A DNA stretch of 64,000 bases from Prosopocoilus inquinatus (taxonomy: Eukaryota > Arthropoda > Insecta > Coleoptera > Lucanidae), in NCBI GenBank assembly GCA_036172665.1, contig JAYKNF010000014.1, positions 2,965,001-3,029,000 on the forward strand, in the 5' to 3' direction. The notes beneath the pieces were generated by a model. That model was not told the DNA's origin, made no database searches, and worked only from the letters and a program-made list of their open reading frames with translations. A program made the position numbers and the translations under genes. Positions 38,601 through 52,551 of this stretch are shown here, piece by piece (the stretch's first letter is position 1; every line of letters starts with the position of its first letter).

Positions 38601-41082
38601 GTGGTGTTTCGTTTAAAACTATTTCCAGCTTCTGCTGCGTCCGAAAATTTCGTATCTCACATTAGAGTTACTGGAGTCCATCGAAACGTCAAATAACATG
38701 ATAGATGAGTAAGGATCGATTAGATACATCACAGGAACAACGCTAATGCGTGTTGTTTCGTTTAAAACTATTTCCAGCTTCTGCTGCGTCCGAAAACTTC
38801 GTATCTCACATCAGAGTTACTGGAGTCCGTCCAAACGTGAAATAACATGATAGATGAGTAAGGATCGATTAGATACATTAAAGGAACAACGCTAATACGT
38901 GTTGTTTCGTTCAAAACTATTTCCAGCTTCTGCTGCGTCCGATAACTTTGTATCTCACATCAGAGTTACTGGAGTCCGTCCAAACGTCAAATAACATGAT
39001 AGATGAGTAAGGATCGATTAGATACATTAAAGGAACAACGCTAATATGTGTTGTTTCGTTTAAAACTATTTCCAGTTCCTGCTGCGTCCAAAAACATTGT
39101 ATCTCACATGAGACTTACTGGAGTCCATCCAAACGTCAAATAACATGTTAGATAAGTAAGGATCGTTTAGATACATCACAGGAACAACGCTAATACGTGT
39201 TGTATCGTTCAAAACTATTTCCAGCTTCTGCTGCGTCCGAAATCTTTGTATCTCACATCAGAGTTACTGGAGTCCATCCAAACGTCAAATAACATGATAG
39301 TTAAGTAAGGATCGATTAGATACATTACAGGAACAACGCTAATATGTGTTGTTTCGTTTAAAACTATTTCTAGCTTCAGCTGGGTCCGAGAACTTCGTAT
39401 CTCACATCTAAGTTACTGGAGTCCATCAAGACGCCAAATAACATGTTAGGTAAGTAAGGATCGTTTAGATACATCACAGGAACAACGCTAATACGTGTTG
39501 TTTCGTTCAAAACTATTTCCAGCTTCTGCTGCGTCCGATAACTTTGTATCTCACATCAGAGTTACTGGAGTCCGTCCAAAAGTCAAATAACATGATAGAC
39601 GAGTAAGGATCGATTAGATACATTACAGGAACAACGCTAATATGTGTTGTTTCGTTTAAAACTATTTCCAGCTGCTGCTGCATCCGAAATCTTTGTATCT
39701 CTCATCAGAGTTACTGGAGTTCATCCAAACGTCAAATATCATGTTAGATGAGTAAGGATCGATTAGATACATCACAGGAACAACGCTAATCCGTGTTGTT
39801 TCGTTTAAAACTATTTCCAGCTTCTGCTGCGTCCGAAAACGTCGTATCTCACATCAGAGTTACTGGAGTCCATCGAAACGCCAAATAACATGATATATGA
39901 GTAAGGATCGATTAGATACAGCACAGGAACAACGCTAATACGTGTTGTTTCGTTCAAAACTATTTCCAGCTTCTGCTGCGTCCGATAACTTTGTATCTCA
40001 CATCAGAGTTACTGGAGTCCGTCCAAACGTCAAATAATATGATAGATGAGTAAGGATCGATTAGATACATCACAGGAATAACGATAATATGTGCTGTTTC
40101 GTTTAAAACTATTTCCAGCTGCTGCTGCGTCCGAAAACGTCGTATCTCACATCAGAGCTACTGGAGTCCATCGAAACGCCAAATAACATGATAGATGAGT
40201 AAGGATCGATTAGATACATCACAGGAACAACGCTAATACGTGTTGTTTTATTTAAAACTATTCCCAGCTTCAGCTGCGTCCGAGAAATTCGTATCTCACA
40301 TCAAAGTTACTGGAGTCCATCGAAACGCCAAATAACATGATAGATGAGTAAGGATCGATTAGATACATCACAGGAACAACGCTAATGCGTGTTGTTTCGT
40401 TTAAAACTATTTCCAGCTTCTGCTGCGTCCGAAAACGTCGTATCTCACATCAGAGCTACTGGAGTCCATCGAAACGCCAAATAACATGATATATGAGTAA
40501 GGATCGATTAGATACAGCACAGGAACAACGCTAATACGTGTTGTTTCGTTTAAAACTATTTCCAGCTCCTGCTGCGTCCAAAAACTTTGTATCTCACATC
40601 AGACTTACTGGAGTCCATCCAAACTTCAAATAACATGTTAGATAAGTAAGGATCGTTTAGATACATCACAGGAACAACGCTAATACGTGTTGCTTCGTTC
40701 AAAACTATTTCCAGTTTCTACTGCGTCCGAGAACTTTGTATCTCTCATCAGAGTTACTGGAGTCCGTCCGAACGTCAAATAACATGATAGATGAGTAAGG
40801 ATCGATTAGATACATCACAGGAACAACGCTAATATGTGTTGTTTCGTTTAAAACTATTTCCAGCTGCTGCTGCGTTCGAGAATTTCGTATCTCACTTTAG
40901 AGTTACTGGAGTCCATCGAAACGTCAAATAACATAGTAGATAAGTAAGGATCGATTAGATACATCACACGAACAACGCTAATAGGTGTTGTTTCGTTCAA
41001 AACTATTTCCAGCTTCTGCTGGGTCCAAAAACTTTGTATCTCACATCAGAGTTACTGGAGTCCATCCAAACGTCAAATAACA

Positions 41083-41153
41083 TGATAGGTCATAGAGACT
41101 TGTCAAGACCTCATGAGCGGGAGTGTATTTTTGGATATGGAAAGTGTTGATAG
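41083..41153. other. 59 bp non-satellite insertion with 6 bp direct repeats (copy B)
   Basis: Identical to the copy A insertion at offset 29685. Core 41089-41147 is flanked by TGATAG at 41083-41088 and 41148-41153. Its presence at the same base of the same unit in both copies shows that it was inserted once, before the segmental duplication. Confidence 0.8.
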
Positions 41154-41419
41154 ATGAGTAAGGATCGATTAGATACAGCACAGGAACAACGCTAATACGT
41201 GTTGTTTCGTTCAAAACTATTTAAAGCTTCTGCTGCGTCCGATAACTTTGTATCTCACATCAGAGTTACTGGAGTCCGTCCTAACGTCAAATAACATGAT
41301 AGATGAGTAAGGATCGATTAGATACATCACAGGAACAACGCTAATATGTGTTGTTTCGTTTAAAACTATTTCCAGCTGCTGCTGCGTCCGAAAACGTCGT
41401 ATATCATATCAGAGTTACT

Positions 41420-41720
41420 GGAGTCCATCGAAATGTCAAATAACATGATAGATAAGTAAGGATCGATTAGATACTACACAGGAACAACGCTAATGCGTGT
41501 TGTTTCGTTTAAAACTATTTCTAGCTTCAGCTGCGTCCGAGAACTTCGTATCTCACATCTAAGTTACTGGAGTCCATCGAAACGCCAAATAACATGATAG
41601 ATGAGTAAGGATCGATTAGATACAGCACAGGAACAACGCTAATACGTGTTGTTTCGTTCAAAACTATTTCCAGCTTCTGCTGCGTCCGATAACTTTGTAT
41701 CTCACATCAGAGTTACTGGA
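41420..41720 (-). repeat. Two extra units in copy B relative to copy A
   Basis: After the GTCGTATATCA unit (11712 in A, about 41397 in B), copy B has two further units (GAAATGTC with TACTACACAGG, then ACGCC with CAGCACAGG) before rejoining copy A at GTCCGTCCAAACGTC. The offset rises from 29685 to 29983, exactly 298 bp. It could be a gain in B or a loss in A. Confidence 0.82.
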
Positions 41721-42939
41721 GTCCGTCCAAACGTCAAATAACATGATAGTTAAGTAAGGATCGATTAGATACATTACAGGAACAACGCTAATATGTGTTG
41801 TTTCGTTTAAAACTATTTCTAGCTTCAGCTGGGTCCGAGAACTTCGTATCTCACATCTAAGATACTGGAGTCCATCAAGACGCCAAATAACATGTTAGGA
41901 AAGTAATTATCGTTTAGATACATCACAGGAACAACGCTAATACGTGTTGTTTCGTTCAAAACTATTTCCAGCTTCTGCTGCGTCCGAAATCTTTGTATCT
42001 CACATCAGAGTTACTGGAGTCCATCCAAACGTCAAATAACATGATAGTTAAGTAAGGATCGATTAGATACATTACAGGAACAACGCTAATATGTGTTGTT
42101 TCGTTTAAAACTATTTCTAGCTTCAGCTGGGTCCGAGAACTTCGTATCTCACATCTAAGTTACTGGAGTCCATCAAGACGCCAAATAACATGTTAGGTAA
42201 GTAAGGATCGTTTAGATACATCACAGGAACAACGCTAATACGTGTTGTTTCGTTCAAAACTATTTCCAGCTTCTGCTGCGTCCGAAATCTTTGTATCTCA
42301 CATCAGAGTTACTGGAGTCCATCCAAACGTCAAATAACATGATAGATGAGTAAGGATCGATTAGATACATCACAGGAACAACGCTAATATGTGTTGTTTC
42401 ATTTAAAACTATTTCCAGCTGCTGCTGCGTCCGAAAATTTCGTATCTCACATTAGAGTTACTGGAGTCCATCGAAACGTCAAATAACATAGCAGCTAAGT
42501 AAGGATCGATTAGATACATCACAGGAACAACGTTAATACGTGTTGTTTCGTTCAAAACTATTTCCAGTTTCTGCTGCGTCCAAAAACTTTGTATCTCACA
42601 TCAGAGTTACTGGAGTCCATCCAAACGTCAAATAACATGATAGATGAGTAAGGATCGATTAGATACATCACAGGAACAACGCTAATACGTGTTGTTTCGT
42701 TTAAAACTATTTCCAGCTTCTGCTGCGTCCGAAAACGTCGTATCTCACATTAGAGTTACTGGAGTCCATCGAAACGTCAAATAACATAGTAGCTAAGTAA
42801 GGATCGATTAGATACATCACAGGAACAACGCTAATGCGTGTTGTTTCGTTTAAAACTATTTCCAGCTTCTGCTGCGTCCGAAGACGTCGTATCTCACATC
42901 AGAGCTACTGGAGTCCATCGAAACGCCAAATAACATGAT

Positions 42940-44163
42940 AGATAAGTAAGGATCGATTAGATACAGCACAGGAACAACGCTAATACGTGTTGTTTCGTTT
43001 AAAACTATTTCCAGCTCCTGCTGCTTCCAAAAACTTTGTATCTCACATCAGACTTACTGGAGTCCATCCAAACTTTAAATTACATGTTAGATAAGTAAGG
43101 ATCGATTAAATACATCACAGGAACGACGCTAATACGTGTTGTTTCGTTTAAAACTATTTCCAGCTTCTGCTGCGTCCGAAAACGTCGTATCTCACATCAG
43201 ACTTACTGGAGTCCATCGAAACGTCAAATAACATGATAGATGAGTAAGGATCGATTAGATACATCACAGGAATGCGTGTTGTTTCGTTTAAAACTATTTC
43301 CATCTTCTGCTGCGTCCGAAAACGTCGTATCTCACATCAGAGCTACTGGAGTCCATCGAAACGCCAAATAACATGATAGATGAGTAAGGATCGATTAGAT
43401 ATATCACAGGAACAACGCTAATATGTGTTGTTTCGTTTAAAACTATTTCCAGCTGCTGCTGCGTCGGAAAATTTCGTATCTCACGTTAGAGTTACTGGAG
43501 TCCATCGAAACGTCAAATAACATAGTAGCTAAGTAAGGATCGATTAGATACATCACAGGAACAACGCTAATAGGTGTTGTTTCGTTCAAAACTATTTCCA
43601 GCTTCTGCTGCGTCCAAAAACTTTGTATCTCACATCAGAGTTACTGGAGTCCATCCAAACGTCAAATAACATGATAGATGAGTAAGGATCGATTAGATAT
43701 ATCACAGGAACAACGCCAATACGTGTTGCTTCGTTTAAAACTATTTCCAGCTTCTGCTGCGTCCGAAAACGTCGTATATCACATTAGAGTTACTGGAGTC
43801 CATCGAAACGTCAAATAACATTGTAGCTAAGTAAGGATCGATTAGATACATCACAGGAACAACGCTAATGCGTGTTGTTTCGTTTAAAACTATTTCCAGC
43901 TTCTGCTGCGTCCGATAACCTTGTATCTCACATTAGAGTTACTGGAGTCTGTCCAAACGTCAAATAACATGATAGATGAGTAAGGATCGATTAGATACAT
44001 TACAGGAACAACGCTAATATGTGTTGTTTCGTTTAAAACTATTTCCAGCTGCTGCTGCGTCCGAAAACGTCGTATCTCACATCAGAGTTACTGGAGTCCA
44101 TCGAAATGTCAAATAACATGATAGATAAGTAAGGATCGATTAGATACAGCACAGGAACAACGC
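42940..44163 (-). repeat. Dispersed block repeated at 59655-61176
   Basis: Shares rare landmarks with the later block in the same order: CTGCTTCCAA (43021 and 59736), CTTTAAATTACATG, the 9 bp deletion giving CACAGGAATGCGTG, CCATCTTCTGC, GTCGGAAAATTTCG and GATAACCTTGTATC (near 43914 and 60927). The offset is 16715 at the start and 17013 at the end, so the later copy has two additional units. A shared private deletion plus several shared point changes make common descent secure. Confidence 0.83.
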
Positions 44164-45990
44164 TAATGCGTGTTGTTTCGTTTAAAACTATTTCTAGCTT
44201 CAGCTGGGTCCGAGAACTTCGTATCTCACATCTAAGTTACTGGAGTTCATCGAAACGCCAAATAACATGATAGATGAGTAAGGATCGATTAGATACATCA
44301 CAGGAACAACGCCAATGCGTGTTGTTTCGTTTAAAACTATTTCCAGCTTCTGCTGCGTCCGAAAATTTCGTATCTCACATTAGAGTTACTGGAGTCGATC
44401 GAAACGTCAAATAACATAGTAGCTAAGTAAGGATCGATTAGATATATCACAGGAACAACGCCAATACGTGTTGCTTCGTTTAAAACTATTTCCAGCTTCT
44501 GCTGCGTCCGAAAACGTCGTATCTCACATCAGAGTTACTGGAGTCCATCGAAACGTCAAATAACATGATAGATAAGTAATTATCGATTAGATACAGCACA
44601 GGAACAACGCTAATACGTGTTGTTTCGTTTAAAACTATTTCCAGCTCCTGCTGCGTCCAAAAACTTTGTATCTCACATCAGACTTGCTGGAGTCCATCCA
44701 AACGTCAAATAACATGATAGATGAGTAAGGATCGATTAGATACATCACAGGAACAACGCTAATATGTGTTGTTTTTTTTCAAACTATTTCCAGCTGCTGC
44801 TGCGTCCGAAAATTTCGTATCTCACATTAGAGTTACTGGAGTCCATCGAAACGTCAAATAACATAGTAGCTAAGTAAGGATCGATTAGATACATCACAGG
44901 AACAACGCTAATACGTGTTGTTTCGTTCAAAACTATTTCCAGCTTCTGCTGCGTCCAAAAACTTTGTATCTCACATCAGAGTTACTGGAGTCCATCCAAA
45001 AGTCAAATAATATGATAGATGAGTAAGGATCGATTAGATACATCACAGGAACAACGCTAATACGTGTTGTTTCGTTTAAAACTATTTCCAGCTTCGGCTG
45101 CGTCCGAGAACTTCGTATCTCAAGTCAGGGTTACTGGAGTCCATCCAAACGTCAAATAACATGATAGATAAGTAAGGATCGATTAGATACATCACAGGAA
45201 CAACGCTAATGCGTGTTGTTTCGTTTAAAACTATTTCTAGCTTCAGCTGCGTCCGAGAACTTCGTATCTCACATCTAAGTTACTGGAGTCCATCGAAACG
45301 TCAAATAACATGATAGTTAAGTAAGGATCGATTAGATACATTACAGGAACAACGCTAATATGTGTTGTTTCGTTTAAAACTATTTCTAGCTTCAGCTGGG
45401 TCCGAGAACTTCGTATCTCACATCTAAGTTACTGGAGTCCATCAAGACGCCAAATAACATGTTAGGTAAGTAAGGATCGTTTAGATACATCACAGGAACA
45501 ACGCTAATACGTGTTGTTTCGTTCAAAACTATTTCCAGCTTCTGCTGCGTCCGAAATCTTTGTATCTCACATCAGAGTTACTGGAGTCCATCCAAACGTC
45601 AAATAACATGATAGATGAGTAAGGATCGATTAGATACTACACAGGAACAACGCTAATGCGTGTTGTTTCGTTTAAAACTATTTCCAGCTGCCGCTGCGTC
45701 CGAAAACGTCGTATCTCACATCAGAGTTACTGGAGTCCATCGAAATGTCAAATAACATGATAGATAAGTAAGGATCGATTAGATACAGCACAGGAACAAC
45801 GCTAATGCGTGTTGTTTCGTTTAAAACTATTTCTAGCTTCAGCTGGGTCCGAGAACTTCGTATCTCACATCTAAGTTACTGGAGTCCATCAAGACGCCAA
45901 ATAACATGATAGATGAGTAGGGATCGATTAGATACATCACAGGAACAACGCTAATGCGTGTTGTTTCGTTTAAAACTATTTCCAGCTTCT

Positions 45991-46500
45991 ACTGCGTCAG
46001 AGAACTTTGTATCTCTCATCAGAGTTACTGGAGTCCGTCCAAACGTCAAATAACATGTTAGATAAGTAAGGATCGTTTAGATACATCACAGGAACAACGC
46101 TAATACGTGTTGTTTCGTTCAAAACTATTTCCAGCTTCTACTGCGTCAGAGAACTTTGTATCTCTCATCAGAGTTACTGGAGTCCGTCCAAACGTCAAAT
46201 AACATGATAGATGAGTAAGGATCGATTAGATACATCACAGGAACAACGCTAATGCGTGTTGTTTCGTTTAAAACTATTTCCAGCTTCTACTGCGTCAGAG
46301 AACTTTGTATCTCTCATCAGAGTTACTGGAGTCCGTCCAAACGTCAAATAACATGTTAGATAAGTAAGGATCGTTTAGATACATCACAGGAACAACGCTA
46401 ATACGTGTTGTTTCGTTCAAAACTATTTCCAGCTTCTACTGCGTCAGAGAACTTTGTATCTCTCATCAGAGTTACTGGAGTCCGTCCAAACGTCAAATAA
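45991..46500 (-). repeat. Recent two-unit tandem amplification
   Basis: The unusual unit body ACTGCGTCAGAGAACTTTG occurs four times in a row at 45991, 46140, 46289 and 46438, exactly 149 bp apart. The intervening parts alternate between two forms (GATAGATGAG with AATGCGTG, and GTTAGATAAG with AATACGTG), so the real repeat is a 298 bp dimer present twice. A further copy of the unit body appears near 47031. Confidence 0.83.
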
Positions 46501-49234
46501 CATGATAGATGAGTAAGGGTCGATTAGATACATCACAGGAACAACGCTAATATGTGTTGTTTCGTTTCAAACTATTTCCAGCTGCTGCTGCGTCTGAAAA
46601 TTTCGTATCTCACATTAGAGTTACTGGAGTCCATCGAAACGTCAAATAACATAGTAGCTAAGTAAGGATCGATTAGATACATTACAGGAACAACGCTAAT
46701 ACGTGTTGTTTCGTTCAAAACTATTTCCAGCTTCTGCTGCGTCCAAAAACTTTGTATCTCACATCAGAGTTACTGGAGTCCATCCAAACGTCAAATAACA
46801 TGATAGATGAGTAAGGATCGATTAGATACATCACAGGAACAACGCTAATGCGTGTTGTTTCGTTTAAAACTATTTCCAGCTCCTGCTGCGTCCAAAAACT
46901 TTGTATCTCACATCAGACTTACTGGAGTCCATCCAAACGTCAAATAACATGTTAGATAAGTAAGGATCGTTTAGATACATCACAGGAACAACGCTAATAC
47001 GTGTTGTTTCGTTTAAAACTATTTCCAGCTTCTACTGCGTCAGAGAACTTTGTATCTCTCATCAGAGTTACTGGAGTCCGTCCAAACGTCAAATAACATG
47101 ATAGATGAGTAAGGGTCGATTAGATACATCACAGGAACAACGCTAATATGTGTTGTTTCGTTTCAAACTATTTCCAGCTGCTGCTGCGTCTGAAAATTTC
47201 GTATCTCACATTAGAGTTACTGGAGTCCATCGAAACGTCAAATAACATAGTAGCTAAGAAAGGATCGATTAGATACATCACAGGAACAACGCTAATGCGT
47301 GTTGTTTCGTTTAAAACTATTTCCAGCTTCTGCTGCGTCCGAGAACTTCGTATCTCACGTCAGGGTTACTGGAGTCCATCCAAACGTCAAATAACGTAAT
47401 AGATAAGTAAGGATCGATTAGATACAGCACAGGAACAACGCTAATACGTGTTGTTTCGTTTAAAACTATTTCCAGCTTCTGCTGCGTCCAAAAACTTTGT
47501 ATCTCATATCAGAGTTACTGGAGTCCATCCAAACGTCAAATAACATGATAGATGAGTAAGGATCGATTAGATACATCACAGGAACAACGCTAATACGTGT
47601 TGTTTCGTTTAAAACTATTTCCAGCTTCTGCTGCGTCCGAGAACTTCGTATCTCACGTCAGGGTTACTGGAGTCCATCCAAACGTCAAATAACATAATAG
47701 ATAAGTAAGGATCGATTAGATACAGCACAGGAACAACGCTAATGCGTGTTGTTTTGTTTAAAACTATTTCCAGCTCCTGCTGCGTCCAAAAACTTTGTAT
47801 CTCACATCAGACTTACTGGAGTCCATCCAAATTTTAAATAACATGTTAGATAAGTAAGGATCGTTTAGATACATCACAGGAACAACGCTAATACGTGTTG
47901 CTTCGTTCAAAACTATTTCCAGTTTCTGCTGCGTCCGAGAACTTTGTATCTCACATCAGAGTTACTGGAGTCCGTCCAAACGTCAAATAACATGATAGAT
48001 GAGTAAGGTTCGTTTAGATACATCACAGGAATATCGCTAATGCGTGTTGTTTCGTTTAAAACTATTTCCAGCTTCTGCTGCGTCCGAAAACGTCGTATCT
48101 CACATCAGTTACTGGAGCCTATCGAAACGTCAAATAACATGATAGATAAGTAAGGATCGATTAGATACAGCACAGGAACAACGCTAAAACGTGTTGTTTC
48201 GTTTACAACTATTTCCAGCTCCTGCTGCGTCCGAAAACTTCGTATCTCACATCAGAGTTACTGGAGTCCATCGAAACGTCAAATAACATGATAGATAAGT
48301 AAGTATCGATTAGATACAGCACAGGAACAACGCTAATGCGTGTTGTTTCGTTTAAAACTATTTCCAACTCCTGCTGCGTCCAAAAACTTTGTATCTCACA
48401 TCAGACTTACTGGAGTCCATCCAAACGTCAAATAACATGTTAGATAAGTAAGGATCGTTTAGATACATCACAGGAACAACGCTAATACGTGTTGTTTCGT
48501 TCAAAACTATTTCCAGCTTCTGCTGCGTCCGAAATCTTTGTATCTCACATCAGAGTTACTGGAGTCCATCCAAACGTCAAATAACATGATAGATGAGTAA
48601 GGATCGATTAGATACATCACAGGAACAACGCTAATACGTGTTGTTTCGTTTAAAACTATTTCCAGCTTCTGCTGCGTCCGAAAACTTCGTATCTCACATC
48701 AGAGTTAGTGGAGTCCATCGAAACGTCAAATAACATGATAGATAAGTAAGTATCGATTAGATACAGCACAGGAACAACGCTAATACGTGTTGTTTCGTTT
48801 AAAACTATTTCCAGCTCCTGCTGCGTCCAAAAACTTTGTATCTCACATCAAACTTACTAGAGTCCATCCAAACGTCAAATAACATGTTAGATAAGTAAGG
48901 ATCGTTTAGATACATCACAGGAACAACGCTAGTAAGTGTTGTTTCGTTCAAAACTATTTCCAGCTTCTGCTGCGTCCGATAACTTTGTATCTCACATCAG
49001 AGTTACTGGAGTCCGTCCAAACGTCAAATAACATGATAGATCAGTAAGGATCGATTAGATACATTACAGGAACAACGCTAATATGTGTTGTTTCGTTTAA
49101 AACTATTTCCAGCTGCTGCTGCGTCCGAAAACGTCGTATCTCACATCAGAGTTACTGGAGTCCATCGAAATGTCAAATAACATTATAGATAAGTAAGGAA
49201 CGATTAGATACAGCACAGGAACAACGCTAATGCG

Positions 49235-49303
49235 TGTTGTTTCGTTTAAAACTATTTCTAGCTTCAGGTGCGTCCGAGAACTTCGTATCTCACATCTAAG
49301 TTA
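49235..49303 (-). repeat. Truncated 69 bp satellite unit
   Basis: Consecutive TGTTGTTTCG landmarks are 69 bp apart (49235 and 49304) instead of 149 bp. CACATCTAAGTTA joins directly to TGTTGTTTCG, an 80 bp internal deletion. It opens a locally irregular stretch with several novel variants (CGGCAAATAAC, GATTAATTAG). Confidence 0.88.
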
Positions 49304-49379
49304 TGTTGTTTCGTTTAAAACTATTTCCAGCTTCAGCTGCGTCCGAGAACTTCTTATCTCACATCAAAGTTACTGGAGT

Positions 49380-50590
49380 CTATTGAAACGGCAAATAACA
49401 TGATAGATGAGTAAGGATCGATTAGATACATCACAGGAACAACGCTAATGCGTGTTGTTTCGTTTAAAACTATTTCCAGCTTCTCCTGCGTCCGAAAATT
49501 TCGTATCTCGCATTAGAGTTACTGGAGTCCATCGAAACGTCAAATAACATAGTAGCTAAGTAAGGATCGATTAATTAGATACAGCACAGGAACAACGCTA
49601 ATGCGTGTTGTTTCGTTTAAAACTATTTCTAGCTGCAGCTGCGTCCGAGAACTTCGTATCTCACATCAAGGTTACTGGAGTCCATCGAAACGGCAAATAA
49701 CATGATAGATGAGTAAGGATCGATTACATACATCACAGGAACAACGCTAATACGTGTTGTTTCGTTCAAAACTATTTCCAGCTTCTGCTGCGTCCGAGAA
49801 CATCGTATCTCACATCAGAGTAACTAGAGTCCATCGAAACGCCAAATAACATGATAGATGAGTAAGGATCGATTACATACATCACAGGAACAACGCTAAT
49901 GCGTGTTGTTCCGTTTAAAACTAATTCTAGCTTCAGCTGCGTCCGAGAAATTCGTATCTCACATCAAAGTTACTGGAGTTCATCGAAGCGGCAAATAACA
50001 TGATAGATGAGTAAGGATCGATTAGATACATCACAGGAACAACGCTAATGCGTGTTGTTTCGTTTAAAACTATTTCCAGCTTCTGCTGCGTCCGAAAATT
50101 TCGTATCTCACATTAGAGTTACTGGAGTCCATCGAAACGTCAAATAACATAGTAGCTAAGTAAGGATCGATTAATTAGATACAGCACAGGAACAACGCTA
50201 ATGCGTGTTGTTTCGTTTAAAACTATTTCTAGCTCCAGCTGCGTCCGAGAACTTCGTATCTCACATCAAAGTTACTGGAGTCCATCGAAACGGCAAATAA
50301 CATGATAGATGAGTAAGGATCGATTAGATACATCACAGGAACAACGCTAATAAGTGTTGTTTCGTTCAAAACTATTTCCAGCTTCTGCTGCGTCCGAAAA
50401 CTTTGTATCTCACATCAGAGTTACCGGAGTCCATCGAAACGTCAAATAACATAGTAGCTAAGTAAGGATCGATTAGATACATCACAGGAACAACGCTAAT
50501 ACGTGTTGTTTCGTTCAAAACTATTTCCAGCTTCTGCTGCGTCCAAGAACTTTGTATCTCACATCAAAGTTACTGGAGTCCATCGAAACG
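49380..50590 (-). repeat. 600 bp (four-unit) higher-order repeat, two copies
   Basis: A 4 bp insertion (GATCGATTAATTAGATAC) occurs at 49572 and again exactly 600 bp later at 50172, that is 4 x 149 + 4. The accompanying CGGCAAATAACATG variant recurs near 49390, 49690, 49990, 50290 and 50590. The order of unit types is the same in both copies, with point differences such as ACATACATC for AGATACATC. Confidence 0.8.
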
Positions 50591-52440
50591 GCAACTAACA
50601 TGATAGATGAGTAAGGATCGATTAGATACATCACAGGAACAACGCTAGTGCCTGTTGTTTCGTTTAAAACTATTTCCAGCTTCTGCTGCGTCCGAGAATT
50701 TCTTATCTCACATTAGAGTTACTGGAGTCCATCGAAACGTCAAATAACATAGTAGCTAAGAAAGGATCGATTAGATACATCACAGGAACAACGCTAATAC
50801 GTGTTGTTTCGTTCAAAACTATTTCCAGCTTCTGCTGCGTCCGAGAACTTTCTATCTCACATCAGAGATACTGGAGTATATCCAAACGTCAAATAACATG
50901 ATAGATAAGTAAGGATCGGTTAGATACATCACAGAAACAACGCTAATGCGTGTTGTTTCGTTTAAAACTATTTCCAGCTTCTGCTGCGTCCGAAAATTTC
51001 GTAGATCACATCAGAGTTACTGGAGTCCATCGAAACGTCAAATAACATAGTAGCTAAGTAAGGATCGATTAGATACATCACAGGAACAACGCTAATACTT
51101 GTTGTTTCGTTCAAAACTATTTCCAGCTTCTGCTGCGTCCGAGAACTTTGTATCTCACATCAGAGATACTGTAGTCCATCCAAACGTCAAATAACATGAT
51201 AGATAAGTAAGGATCGATTAGATACATCACAGGAACAACGCTAATGCGTGTTGTTTCGTTTAAAACTATTTCCAGCTTCTGCTGCGTCCGAAAATTTCGT
51301 ATATCACATCAGAGTTACTGGAGTCCATCGAAACGTCAAATAACATAGTAGATAAGTAAGGATCGATTAGATACATCACAGGAACAACGCTAATACGTGT
51401 TGTCTCGTTTAAAACTATTTCCAGCTTCTGCTGCGTCCGAGAACATCGTATCTCACATCAGAGTAACTAGAGTCCATCGAAACGCCAAATAACATGATAG
51501 ATGAGTAAGGATCGATTAGATACATCACAGGAACAACGCTAATGCGTGTTGTTTCGTTCAAAACTATTTCCAGCTTCTGCTGAGTCCGAGAACTTTGTAT
51601 CTCACATCAGAGTTACTGGAGTCCATCCAAACGTCAAATAACATGATAGATGAGTAAGGATCGATTACATACATCACAGGAACAACGCTAATGCGTGTTG
51701 TTTCGTTTAAAACTATTTCCAGCTTCAGCTGCGTCCGAGAAATTCGTATCTCGCATTAGAGTTACTGGAGTCCATCGAAACGTCAAATAATATGATAGAT
51801 GAGTAAGGATCGATTAGATACATCACAGGAACAACGCTAATGCGTGTTGTTTCGTTTAAAACTATTTCCAGCTTCTGCTGCGTCCGAGAACTTCTTATCT
51901 CACGTCAGGGTTACTGGAGTCCATCCAAACGTCAAATAACATGATAGATAAGTAAGTATCGATTAGATACAGCACAGGAACAACGCTAATACGTGTTGTT
52001 TCGTTTAAAACTATTTCCAGCTCCTGCTGCGTCCAAAAACTTTGTATCTCACATCAGACTTACTGGAGTCCATCCAAACGTCAAATAACATGTTAGATAA
52101 GTAAGGATCGTTTAGATACATCACAGGAACAACGCTAATGCGTGTTGTTTCGTTTAAAACTATTTCTAGCTTCAGCTGCGTCCGAGAACTTCGTATCTCA
52201 CATCTAAGTTACTGGAGTCCATCGAAACGTCAAATAACATGATAGATAAGTAAGGATCGATTAGATACAGCACAGGAACAACGCTAATACGTGTTGTTTC
52301 GTTTAAAACTATTTCCAGCTCCTGCTGCGTCCCAAAACATTGTACCTCACATCAGACTTACTGGAGTCCATCCAAACGTCAAATAACATGTTAGATAAGT
52401 AAGGATCGATTAGATACATCACAGGAACAACGCTAATGCG

Positions 52441-52551
52441 TGTTGTATCGTTTAACACTATTTCTAGCTTCAGCTGCGTCCGAGAACTTCGTATCTCACA
52501 TATAAGTTACTGGAGTCCATCGAAACACATCACAGGAACAACGCTAATACG
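52441..52551 (-). repeat. Truncated 111 bp satellite unit
   Basis: Consecutive TGTTGT(T/A)TCG landmarks lie at 52441 and 52552, 111 bp apart. CCATCGAAAC joins directly to ACATCACAGG, removing 38 bp that normally include the TCAAATAACATGATAG and GGATCGATTAG segments. The preceding unit also has private changes (TGTTGTATCG, TTTAACAC). The 71-codon open frame here arises because the deletion removes stops; it is not a gene. Confidence 0.87.
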
